From assembly GCA_037903355.1 (NCBI GenBank), contig JBAJFE010000033.1, positions 372,001 through 436,000 on the forward strand: DNA of 64,000 bases. Direction: 5' to 3'. Source of the DNA: Trichuris trichiura. Lineage: Eukaryota; Nematoda; Enoplea; Trichinellida; Trichuridae. Of this stretch, positions 1-12,400 are shown piece after piece; position 1 is the stretch's first letter; each line of letters opens with the position of its first letter. Both the position numbers and the translations under genes were made by a program. The notes under the pieces were generated by a model that searched no databases, was not told the origin of the DNA, and saw nothing but the letters and a program-made list of their open reading frames with translations.

Positions 1-430
1 GATGCAGTTACGTGATTGCATGCGTGACCTTTAAAAGCAGCTTCCTAATTAGAGGCACAAGTGACCCGTGTAGTATATTCAAAAGAGTTCGAGGAAGCTT
101 GAAAGGGGTGCTGCTTTTGTCGGTTTTGTGTACAAACTGATGAAAGATCGCGACTGGTAGAACCAACGTTTGGCCGCTTTACGTCCATTGAAGGGAAAGT
201 TGTGAAAAGTCTTCATGGTTGCAAGTTAGCATTTGTTATAGAAAAGCAGGCAACTCTGTATTGCAGTTGGATTGGTTTTGAGAGAGTGCTGTTGTAATGG
301 GTCACTGACCTATTGCTCAGTTTAGTTCCAGTTATCTACGTTCACCATCTTATTTTGTAGAAACAGTCGTTCATTCATATTTTAACGTGTTCTTATTTGC
401 CCATTTAGCTTGTACAGTGTTTGAATAGAA
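1..430. other. upstream region of myosin light chain gene
   Basis: No repeat family or coding segment was recognised here. The stretch lies directly 5' of the first coding exon and should hold the promoter and 5' UTR, but I see no TATA box or initiator that I would defend. Confidence 0.4.
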
Positions 431-3400
431 ATGGACGACCAATTAAACGGTGAGCCAAAATTTCTACTTTTGTACAACTTTTTCTGCATTGTAGTTATCA
501 CATTTCTTTGCTTAACAGAGGCTAGAGACGTGTTCTGCTATTTTGATACCCGTGGCGATGACAGGATCAGCGTAGCCCAAGTTGGTGATGTTCTTCGCGC
601 GTTAGGCCAGAATCCAACTGAAGCCGAAATAGAAAAATGTTGTGCTAATTGGCCTGATACTGGTGAGTGAACAACAAAAAGTGTTTCTTCTCAAAGAAAG
701 GTTTCTGATCATTGCGCAAATTTTCAAAAAACAGCAAAATTTCTTTTGTCATTTCCTTTGACACGTTAGAAAAGACTTTTAAGGTGTTCAGGTGAGGTCT
801 TTGCTCCACTCTAGTAACTCCAGTGACTGCCAGTTGGAATCACAGGGTTCAGCAGAGTTTTGAAGTTTTGCTCTGTTGTAAAGCAGTCTCCTAAAATTTC
901 GGTTCGATAACTTTTGTGTGCCCTTGACACAGAGATTGGGAGCTTGATAAATTGCTCTGGCCTCAGTAGCAGTTCTTTTCCTTTTGCATATCGAAGGGTA
1001 ATTTCTCAGCGTTTGTTTTTTAGAGGTTCGAATAACGTTCGAAGACTTTTTGCCCATTCTGCACACTGTTATCAAGAACAGAGTGCCGCAATCAGAGGAG
1101 AAGATTATAGAAGGTCTATCTCATTTCGACAAAGAAGGCAGTGGTTACATTAGTGTTGCGGAATTGCGTCATCTGTTGACAACATTAGGTATCTTTGTTT
1201 TTCGTTATCCGATATTTTCTTTATAACGTTTCAATTTTTGTTTATTTCTTTCGTGGATATTGTAACACACAATGCTTTCAATGACGATTTTTGTATCTAT
1301 TCCCACAACGCCATGCTTCTCGAAGTGGCAGCTGGAAGCGCTGGTGTTGGCCGGGGTCAGTATCGTCCTTGTGGCCAGCCGTCAAGCTTAAGGGTACTGA
1401 AAAGTGTGATACTCGGCTCAGGACTGCGAAGTTCTGTCGGGAGGAGTGTTACGGCGGGCTCCGCTCTCCATCGTTTCTCGCCAAGTTTCGGGCGGTCAAG
1501 AATAACATCAGCCTATATCATTTATCTTACGGGGAATAGGCTAACCATAGCAGAGCCATGACGACCCTGCGATTGAGAAACACTACCTTAGCAGATAGTT
1601 TATTTTGGAAAGCGTGCCGCTAATTCCAAAAGTCGCAGCAAATGCGCAACGGAGAAGCGTTGTCATTTTCTATGTTACAACATTGCTAGCCTTGACAATT
1701 TAGCTGTCTGTAGCCGAAACATTTCTTGCCATTCTTACAGAATTAATCCGAGTTAGGAACAGAGGCGAAGAAAAAAAAATGAGATTTAACCCACAAAAGC
1801 TCTTAAGGACGCCGATGCAGCAGTTGTCGATCTGAGGGGCACCCATAACCTTTCCAGTGATTCCTACGAGAACACTACAGGTATTCCCTGAATAGTGCTG
1901 TTAGCTGACCATCCGAGAGTTTTAACAGCAGTAACGTAGGGTTGCTCAGTTTCAGTTTACATTGAGGACAAGCAGTTTCTTCTAGCTTTGTTTCTTCGAA
2001 TACGTGATGTCTTTAAATAGGTCTGATGATTTTTACCCGAAATCTTTGCTTGTGAGCACGCTTTTCGGCTAGTTAGATTGTCCAGCTTTGTCCGTTCGCT
2101 GGGGTTTATACCCTGTTTAGTCGCCGAAAGTTATCCGAATTAGCAATAATGGCAGCCTCCTATATTTTTCGTTTTCATAGTTAGTCCACTGTGTGTCCGT
2201 TTTATTGAAGATAATGATGAAAACCAGAACTTTCGGGAATCTCCAGTTCCCACAGTCACCAATACATGTAACGGCTAAGAATGCTTATCCAGGCATCAAA
2301 TCACGGTGTAGGTTAAAGGAGGTAAGCCGTGGTCTCAACATGTGATGAGAAACCAACGCAACGAATAATACGGTTGATCAGTTTCGTATGGATTTCCCCA
2401 GTCTAAATGCCGTTATCGTTGTTGCAGTCGGTGCTGTGCTTATGCAGAAAGCTTATTTGATTTTGATACGATAAAGCTTGGTCTATCGACATAACACGCC
2501 CAGAGCAACCGAAGCGAAATACATCAGGCATTTTGACCGCAGCCACGAATGGACCTGGTGACTAGGGGCGACATGAGTTTCTTGTGAACAGCTTCATTCA
2601 GCTTACACTCTGAGTTGTCTTTGAGACAGTTCACCTGCCATCAGTGTTGCTGAAGACAAAATTTCTTCATGAATGCATGAAGTCTCATTAATTTCGTCCA
2701 TTGACACAATCCATTGTAAAGCTCTAACGTAGTTTTCAAATATTCGGATCTCGTGTATCGTCGGCCCGGCGGAAGTAGAGGCCCCACTCTGGAAGCATAA
2801 CCGGCGACTCTACAGCGTAATAAATTGTGATTAGCGGCACAACGGGAGGGACGTTATCGTCAGGTTTAGTGAAAAAGTGCAGAGTAGTCGGCGCGGCAGC
2901 ACAACAGCATCAATGGCGCACTCTTTTTTGTCATCCGCGCCAACGTCTCACAATAACAATTCTAAAGATCTCCATACACGCTCCTTATGTTCAGTCTTAG
3001 GCTAAGGATAGGGCAGTGTGTTCTCATGGTGGGTCAGGTACCCCACCAGGGGGCCCTTTTAAAATCCAGGGGGCCCAACGCGCCAAGGGGCATGCTGGGG
3101 AAGGGGGTGCACATGCCCCACCTGAACCGTCCTGTTGAGGTGCATCGGAAGGCGAGGTTTCAGGGTCAGGTACTGTGCGTATTGGTTAAGACAACGTTGT
3201 ATGCTATGCGTGATGCCGGCTATCCCACAATCCACCATATGAACCAATCACCGCTCGTGAAAATGGCCATTCAGAACACCCGGGAGAAGGGATCGCACGT
3301 TTGTCACCTTGACCTTCCCGGTGTTGGGTTGAGTAAGGAAGCTTTCTGCTGAGAAGCTTTGATAGCAAAGCACATGATTCACATCAGAGAACAGTTGCCC

Positions 3401-6400
3401 GCGTTATCAGAATGCGCCATAGTTTTTGTGATATACAGTCGGCCCTCGTTATCCGCGGTTAATTCGTCCCAAATTTTGAGCGTTACACCGCGTAAAACGA
3501 ATTCCGCGTTGTATAGGATACCCTATGAAAGAGGCCAAATAGCTTGTATTGCAGCCGCGCATTTCATCCTATCCTCTTGAATTCCTTCCGGAACGGTTAT
3601 CATACCTAGTGATCCTTCGAAGCTTGGTACTACGGAATCTAGCTACGAGATAATGACATTAATGAGACTACACTTGTCCAATGGGGGCCAGCCATCAGAG
3701 TCCAAGCCATTACATACATGAAAGGACGAAAGTAGGATGATCTTTCTTTACACGCCTTGGAATCACCTTGCTTTAATGAGCTAACCGATGTACTGGTGCG
3801 CGGAATGGGTACAGAGCAGGGGAAATATAAAATGCACAGGCCCACTTAAGCAGAAATACTGAACATCACATGGAACACCTCTACATAGAACAAAACGTCT
3901 ACGGGCAGAAATGTTTGGCGCATCAGGAATCAGACAATTCACCCACTTCCTGTAGGTGGGTGCAGATCCTCTGGAGACCAGCCAGCCCTAGGGTTGCTTG
4001 AACTTGTTGATAGCGAAACTTCTCGCCTTAAAATGATAGGCTCCGCAGCTGCCGGAGCTTTATTTAAAAACATTGTTATAGGGAGCTGTCTCTCCCTTTT
4101 CTTCGCTTCATCTAATAAATCCTGTAGCGGTTTCAACGAAGCCGTTATTCCTCGTGTAACCATAATGCCACGTTCCATGGATGGATCATATTCAACAATC
4201 ATATCCTTCAGGACCTGCGCTTGACGGAAAATAGTGGCCAGCTTTTGCAGCGTCCAATCCGAGGGTGTTTGAGCTTCTGTATCTTCCATAACGTCGTCGT
4301 CACTGGCCGTAGGTGATTGCATCAGTTCTTCGAGTTCCTCGTTGGTGAACGGTTCTCCACAATCTTCTATGTGCTCTCTGATATCGTCTTCTATCATGTC
4401 AAAGAAACCCTCACCTCCCAACTCCTTGGCAATATTCACTTTGCCCATGACCTCCTCATCGATGGCACCTAAATTCTCGCATTCACTGACTGCGTCTACC
4501 CGCAAAGTTTCCAGCAACCACTGACTGTTCTAGGCTTTATCTCGTGCACTGCCTCCGCAATGAGGGCGATAGCGTCTGCAATTGAGAAACGCTTCCACAG
4601 GCCGGTAAGATCGCAATCTGCATTAGCGTGGAGGGTATCACGAAGCTTTCCAAATACGAGACCAGTATAAGTAGCCTTAACGCATTTTATGGCGCCCTGA
4701 TCCAGTGGCTGTAGTAGTGATGTCGAGTTAGCGGGCAAAAATTTCACCTCGACGTTCTCATTAGGGAAGCAAAGAGATTGCGGGTGACCGGGGGCGTTAT
4801 CAATTACGAGGAAGACCTTGAAAGCCATCCCCTTGCTTTCCAGGTACTTTTTCGCTTCAGGAATGAAGCATTGGTTAAACCACTCCGTAAAAAGGATAAC
4901 CGTCATCCACGCCTTCCTGTTGTGCTGCCAGAAGACCGGCAGGCAATCCTTGTTCTTGTTTCTGAGCGACCGAGGATTACGAGTCCGGTAGACAACGTCG
5001 GGCTTTATCATGTGTCCTGCAGCGTTGCATTAGAGCACAAGAGTGAGTCGATCTTTCAGTGGCTTCAATCCCGGGGCTTGCTTTGCGCTCTTGTGGATGT
5101 ACGTGCGCTTTGGCATTTGCTTCCAGAATAATGCCGTCTCGTCACAATTGAAGATTCGTTCAGGGAGATATCCCTTTTGGTCCACTATCTCTTTGAATTC
5201 CTCCGGAAATGTCGAGACAGCGACGCAATCAGCCGATGTCGCTTCTGCAGTGATCTTTACGTTCTTGAGGTTGAAGCGCTTCACGTATTTGGCTAGCCAT
5301 CCATTGCTAGCAGTAAACCCTTTTCTCTCGTTCTCTGCAACCGAGCCAGAGAAGTGCTTTTATAAGCTCCGCGCTTTCTCCCGAATAACTTTCCCGTCGA
5401 CAGGGACATGCTTCCGCGACATGTCCTCTATCCAAACGCTTAGCGCTTTCTCGGCCTTCACGAGGACTTTGTCGCAAACTACAGCAGCTCTTTTTGCCAG
5501 TGAAGGGTCGGGATGCACGCTTCTTCGAATCTCAGCTTCCTGCTGCTTTATCGTACGAATGCAGGATTCATTCTTCCTGATCTTGCGGCCCACTTCGGCA
5601 CATGACAATCCGCTTTTCAAAAGATCTAGGACTTTTACTTTCTCATGAAGGGTAAAAACGCTGCGTTGTCTCTTAGCCCTAGAGGAACCGGTCCGTTCAC
5701 TTAGTTGCCTTCTGTCAGCCATCCTCCTATGCGACACCAGTTACACGACGCGAAAGTTCAGACCTACCACGCTGCAGGGAAACTGATATTTACGCACAGC
5801 GCGCGACCTCGACAACGCGCACGAAACAATAATTGAGCAGTCAGAAAAATGACAAGGCCTCATTAGCATTGTGCACGGTTAGAGAGCACTGTGGGCAGAG
5901 AAAGTCTTTCGCGCCCTCGCAGATGATCACACTGCTGCACAGGCATGCAACGACACTAGTGCAATTATAATGCCGGCCAGCGGTGCGCATGTCTCTGTGA
6001 AAAGATGACGTCACTATTTCACGCTGGACAAACCGCGTTGTATAGAATCCGCGGATAACGAGGGCCGACTGTATTTGCACCTGCTTTACGATTCAACCAG
6101 CAATTAGCGCGTGTTGGCGTAGCAATGTCTCTGCTTTACAATTTTGTCAACGATTACCATCTCTTGCCCTAGCTCTGTACAACGTCGGCTCCCTTTTTCT
6201 TCCCTTTCATTCTTCGCGTCTATTGTCCACGCAGCTGCAATGCAAGCACACGCGTTAGCGACAGGGAATTGCGTGTTGCTGCTCACATATTTTCTGGAAA
6301 CACTTTGTCTGTACCGTTGCTTTTTTCCTACGCTCGCTGCAGTTTCGCAAGAGATGTCACTGCGAGAAGAGCCGCTGGAGTTCCAATCGAACGTGGAGTT

Positions 6401-9400
6401 GAAGATCAGGTTGTCACAGGGTTGTTCAGGAGTTCTGGCTGCAGAAAGAAGTCCTGGAGTTGTACTCTGGGATTTGGTAAAAAGGTTACTGATTTGTCTT
6501 CCCTCATCGAGTCTAGTGGAGCGCGCATTTAGTATCGTTACGGATCTAGTGACGAAGAAACGCAGTCGGCTGCAAGTAGTAAGACGCGGCGATCTGCGTC
6601 TGCGAGTTACCTCGATCGAGCCCAACATCCAAAGGCTAGTTCGATTGCATCTGGGCGAGCCAAGCAGCTCTCGTTGACTTCTCAAAAATTATTTTGCAGA
6701 AATAAATCTGTACAGCTGTAGTTGACCTGGCGTTGCAAGCATTTCAGCCAATCAAAGCGTTGAAATTGGCCAATCAGTGCGCTCGAAGTTGGCCAATCAA
6801 AGTTGGGGGGCCCGGACGCTCGGGAACGTTCTCAGGGGAGCCCAAACGACCTTTCGGTTGAGGAAAACTGGATTAGGGCATCAGTTAGAGTAGAGATACG
6901 CTTAGCAGATACGCTCTTGACCTCCTTTGAATTTGCTGCTTCAACTTCCGCCGGGCCGACGATACACGAGACCCAAATATTCTTTTTCTTCGTCTTCAGT
7001 GTGAATAGGGTTTGAAGTAAGAAAACAGCTGTTTATTTCCTTAGAATTTACTTATTTCAACTCTTCTGTTGCGTCGCAAATGGATCAAGGCAGGTGGCGA
7101 AAATTGTCTTAAGTGAAAGCGGCAGTAAAACTAGTCGATTGTTGAGGTGGTACCGGATCTTAGTAGGTAAAATGTTCCCTGTCTCCATTGTAAAGGAGTG
7201 TAGATGAGCTCTATTTTGTAGACAGTCTGGAAGTCCTTACTGAGACAGTACTTTAACGTTATCTTTTCTAATCAGTGATGATGATGGAGATGTAGGCGAA
7301 CTTCTGAAAGGCACTGGCGATTGCTGTCTACCGTTTCTTGCCAATTGGCCGCAAGCGATACTATCTGTATCGTAGTCTTTAGAAAATTTTACGTTCAGTT
7401 GATAAGGAAACTGGCCGTGAGTATCAACGAGTCATTCATAGAAAGTCAGAAAAATTTGTTTTGGACCTTTCCCATTACTCATCTGAGGCTAGATCTAATC
7501 TTAACAGCAGTTTGACTTCAGCTGACGTTATCAAATTATGCTGTTGCCTTTTGTCGCGACCCGAGAAAGGGCATTCCTAGCACAGATCGGTCGTTGTATC
7601 CTCAGCTTTTTTGTTCTGAAGACTTACCGCGGCTTGTAGCAAATCTCGGCATATGATACGTCTCTTCTATGACTGTGCCTACCTCTAGGTGCCCATTGGA
7701 ACGTTTAATTTTCAAACAAAGAGTAAATTTAGATAAATCCGAGTTACTCAATCTCTTCTGCCCTGCACGCCCCTACTTCCTGACTCGCTAGTATACGCTA
7801 GCCACAACTTTTCACCCTTTGAGATACTTCTGGCGGATGGTCTAGGTCGATTCTTGTTTGCTTCTACCGTTTTATCAGTGCTTTTAAGGGTCATAAAATA
7901 CAGAAAAAATGGAAATGAATAAGTGATGGCTTAAAAATTTGTTACTTAAGATTAGATATAAAGTTAACCAATGGGAATAATGTAGAACTACAGTAGAAAC
8001 TCGATTATCAGAATTTGGCGAGGATGATAATAGAATTACAAAGTGGTGAACGATGTCTACGATGTAAACCTGTTGCTTTTTAAATGGACTAATTTAGTTT
8101 TCCGAATAGGCTCTCCTAGGCTTCCCGTTGTTTTTACAATCCTGTAAATCGCTCTCCGAGTAAATTGCCTTTACTTTAGTAGTAGTCTGTACCTAAGTAT
8201 TAGAGGGCACTCGGTCGTGAGAGCAGTACTACAGTGTCCCAAAACAACTGCTACTCAAACAATGCTTGTTCATTGCGTCATTTTCTCGGTTTATTGCTTA
8301 AATTGCTGGTTTTTGGATTACTGTTTCCTCAAAAAAGCAATGTTCTTTGGAAAGGTTATTTTGTTCTGCAGAGTCACTAGCGTTTCGGACCAGTTTATTT
8401 AGACCTTCTGACGACTGAGTAGGGTTATCTTTCTCGATGCACCATGTCCTCAAAAAGAAAGCGGATAGTATTATCTTTAAAAAAGAGATATAAGATGATA
8501 TCAACGCTGAAAAGGGGAGAATCGGGGCGTTCATTAAGTTGAAAGTACGGTGTCGGCTCCGTGACGGTCTCAGCCATTAGCATTGATGACAGTTTGTCTG
8601 CAAAAAGTTTGAGCTTTTGTTGTATCCATGCGGTTTAAACGCAACTGAGCTGACGCGCGAATGAGCTGGTTTTCGAGGAGCACAAGTTAGAATGCTCGCA
8701 GTTAGGAAAAATCAATAAACAAAGAAAGCCTCGATTATCGGAATTTTCGTTATCGGGTCCACCACTTGCAACAATTACTTCTGATAATTGAGTTTCTACT
8801 GTAGTTCCGATAGAAGACAAATTAGCAATATGCAAGAAGTAAAGCCATTCGCGGTGAGCCACCCACATAGAATGAACTGGTATGCTGTCTTTACAAAATC
8901 AGCTGCAACTAATGCTACAGACATCTATCACAGCTGCGGGCAGCATCCCACTCGTCTGAGAGCAGAGTTCAGTCAAACACTTTGCGTACCCAGTTATTTT
9001 ATGGGGCACTAGATCATCCTGGAAAGAATTATTCCAACTGCCGGCAGGAATTTTTGTCTGCTATTCATGTGCATTCTGCACTACAACCACTACTTTACCA
9101 GCGTCCAAAGCGAAATGTCGCTTGTTTCCTCCTCAGCAGCGCCCTCAGATCTTCTAGTGCTCCCTTCGCCCCTCCAGAGCTCCTATCGTCCCCATCGGCT
9201 CTTCATTGCCTCTTTCGTTATCCCCTCGGTTTCCAGCCTCTTCCCACTGAAATCTTCCAGGGTCCCTATGGGTACGCTAGCGCCTCCTTGAGAATCACTG
9301 AGATAAACAATTATAAGTAATTGCTTTGAAAACGTAATTCCTCCTAACGGGTGTGTGTAATAGCATAATTTGTACGGAAACTCCCCGTTCGAAAAAACGT

Positions 9401-12400
9401 TTAATCGCGAAGCTTTCGGGGATCGCCTGCCCCCGTCTTCAGCGCAAGTAGATGGCAGAGATTGCCATCTACTTGCGCTGAAGACGGGGGCAGGCGATCC
9501 CCGAAAGCTTCGCGATTAAACGTTTTTTCGAACGGGGAGTTTCCGTACAAATTATGCAATTATAAGTAATCACAATAATAAAAGATTCTGTGTTCAATCA
9601 TAGCGACATTTTATGTTAAAAGTTATGGCGTTATGTGCTTCTCAAGACGACGATGCAATGCATTGTCTGTGACATAACCAAATTGTTGCCATGGTTAGCC
9701 ATTGCTTTGAAAACGTAATTCCTCCTAACGGGTGTGTGTAATAGCATAATTTGTACGGAAACTCCCCGTTCGATAAAACGTTTAATCGCGAAGCTTTCGG
9801 GGATCGCCTGCCCCCGTCTTCAGCGCAAGTAGATGGCAGAGATTGCTGGCACGCCCTTTATGTGGGAATAGTGCTTTAAACCACGGGAACTTGGGTCGTT
9901 TTAAAGGAAATAAAGCAATATTTAAACGGGTGATCAGTTGAGGGAGCCGGGGAAGGCTGAAAGGAAGGAAGAAAGAAAAAGAAAAAAGAAAAGGAAAAAA
10001 TAAGGAAAAATAAGAAAAAAAAATAAAATAAAAATAAAAAATAGAAATAAAGGAAAGAAAAAGAAAAAGAATAAGCAAGGGGCAAGGGAATTGAACAAGG
10101 TGTGGGTGCTTCCAAGACCCGGAGGTGCACTTTTATTGTCCCTGTGCAGGCGAATTTTCTATCCGGCAGCAGTTGGTGGCCCTGATGGTGTTAGTCCAGG
10201 TGTCACTGATTTCGATGCCACCATCCCTGTTGATGTTTGAATTGAACTTTATAAAAATTGCTTCTTTTATCTTCCTGATTGTAAAGCCATTAAAGTGGTT
10301 AGCCATTCTCCTTAATGTCATTCCGTTATTAGACGGATTCATTTTTTCTTCAAAGTAGCGAATATCTAATGTAACAACTTTTACTAAGCTAAGTTGTCGG
10401 AACTGACACGCTCCGTCATCAGCGCTCGAACGATTGGACTGACAGAAAATTCAGCTTTATGGGTAAAAGTATAGGTTATTCAGTTGTTGTTGTTGCTGTT
10501 ATTATCCTGCATAAGCGACTTCGAATAATTAGGCTGTCACCCTTTATCTCTGTTTATCACCACGTCGTGCTTTATGTAAAGCGTTTTTTAAATTTTTCCA
10601 TGGTTAGAAGTTTAATTAGTTGGTGATAGTATTTGGACACAGTTGGCCGTCGCAACGTGCTCCACTATTGCGCATACTTTGATTGCTTCATCCATTGCTT
10701 CATTTGGCTGAAGTTTTCACGGTCATCCTCATGTTTTTGTTTTTAATCTCGGGACTTTCACCCCAAACGCAAGGAATCAAATTGCTGCTGATTTTTTGCC
10801 AGAGCGTCCATCATTTTGAATGACAGTGTCTTTGACACATGATCGATCCATCCTTTATATGCAGGACCTTTTTAGCTAACCACAAGTGTCAAGACTGACA
10901 GTTCCAGCATTGATACTGCCCTTTTACAAAGATTTAGGAAAGAAAATTAAGCGTATGGGTAGAATCATTGGTTCCCATGCATTTTTTAAAAGCGCTGCTT
11001 CTCTAAAATTCATTGTCACTCATGACAAGATTAGGCTCGCCCCAAGTGAAAAAGTTATCGCCATTTACGGAATTATGTGCATGTGTTTGCCTCCTACATA
11101 GGGGAGACAAGCAACATTTTATTCCACAGATATGACTGTGATGTGAGCTGAATGAACAGCTACAGAAATGTCCTGAATGACCGAAAGGAATTCAAAACAA
11201 AAAACGAGGATGATCATGAAAACTTCAGCCAAATGAGGCATAGATGAAGCAATCAAAGTATGCGCAATAGTGGAGCACATTGCGACGGCCAACTGTGTCC
11301 AAATACTATCACCAACTAATTAAACTTCTAACCATGGAAAAATTTAAAAAACGCGTTACATACAGCACGACGTGGTGATAAACAGAGATAAAGGGTGACA
11401 GCCTAATTATTCGAAATCGCTTATGCAGGATAATAACAGCAACAACAACTGAATAATCTATACTTTTACCCATAAAGCTGAATTTTCTGTCAGTCCAATC
11501 GTTCGAGCGCTGATGACGGAGCGTGTTAGTTCCGAAAACTCTGATTAGCAAATTTGTTACGATGGCGAAATTTCATTACTTCGAAGGAAAAATGAAACGT
11601 ATTGGCTTCTGAAACATACGATTTCTTGGTATGGGACTGTAAGTTTTCATTATCAACTGTCTTTTTTTACGCAGTGAATGTCCCGTTGGATGTACAAAAA
11701 CCTTCAGTCTCCGGAGTTTTCGAGTCATTCGTGACCCGTCTTCAGCAGCCTTAAAATGAATGTAGTTTGCGAAGCGAAGTCTACCTTCAATTGTTTTTAA
11801 CTGTTTAAAACGAGTGTTTTAAAGTCTTCTGTTGTAGGTTCTTTCTCTATCTGTCAGCTGCTACTTCTATTCTTCCGTATATCTTGTAGAATTTTTTGTG
11901 TACCTATTGATTTATTTTTCAATTTTCTTCCATCGTTAATTCACGTTTTCATCCATTTTTCTATTTGCGTTCCATGTTTGTCAATTCGTTTTCTGTTTGT
12001 TCCAAGTACTGTGTAGTTTTACCCATTTCTCACTTGTTCCATATTTGTTAATGACTTGTTTCTTTACTTGTTCCAGGTGCTCTTGTATGTCACCCATTTA
12101 GTGAGCAGCCATTGTGGCGTGTGACAATATTAGTCCATGGATCACTTATATCCGCTCCTTGATCGCGGTTGTAAGTCACATTTGGCTAATGTAAAGGGCC
12201 TTTTAGGTCTTCGTAAGCGTACGTTACTTTCATAGCATAAGATCCTTTGGTTGGAGGGGCTGTTTGCAATGCGCCGCGTGTTCCACTACAGCGGAAGCTT
12301 GTATCGCTTTTTTAAGCTTAAGTTTTTTTGACCAGCCTCTACAAAAGTTGCTATAAAAGTAATCTACGCTTACGAAGATTTAAAGAGGCCCTCCATATTG

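Larger units (their letters stand above)
3014..6870 (+). mobile_element. hAT (Buster/ZBED5-like) element, copy A, containing a Tigger
   Basis: Terminal motifs cagtgtgttctcatgg and the inverse of gaggaaaactg match those of copy B at 18814-23954. The flanking octamers are ggataggg (3006-3013) and gattaggg (6871-6878), 6 of 8 identical with TA in the middle. It sits inside the Merlin above. The + strand carries the C-terminal part of a hAT transposase. A Tigger lies between its 5' end and that coding relic. Confidence 0.78.
2746..6974. mobile_element. Merlin-type element interrupted by a hAT
   Basis: Ends are ggatctcgtgtatcgtcggc on the left and its near-inverse ending in gagaccc on the right. 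An identical 8 bp duplication aaatattc lies at 2738-2745 and 6975-6982. The internal gtgattagcggcacaacggg segment is shared with other Merlin copies in the window. Only about 270 bp of the left part and 100 bp of the right part are Merlin; the rest is the hAT inserted in it. No Merlin transposase remains, so this was a non-autonomous copy. Confidence 0.85.

Noticed and set aside
9782..10130. Phe/Ser-rich membrane protein on the minus strand
   Set aside because: Translation of the purine-rich low-complexity tract.
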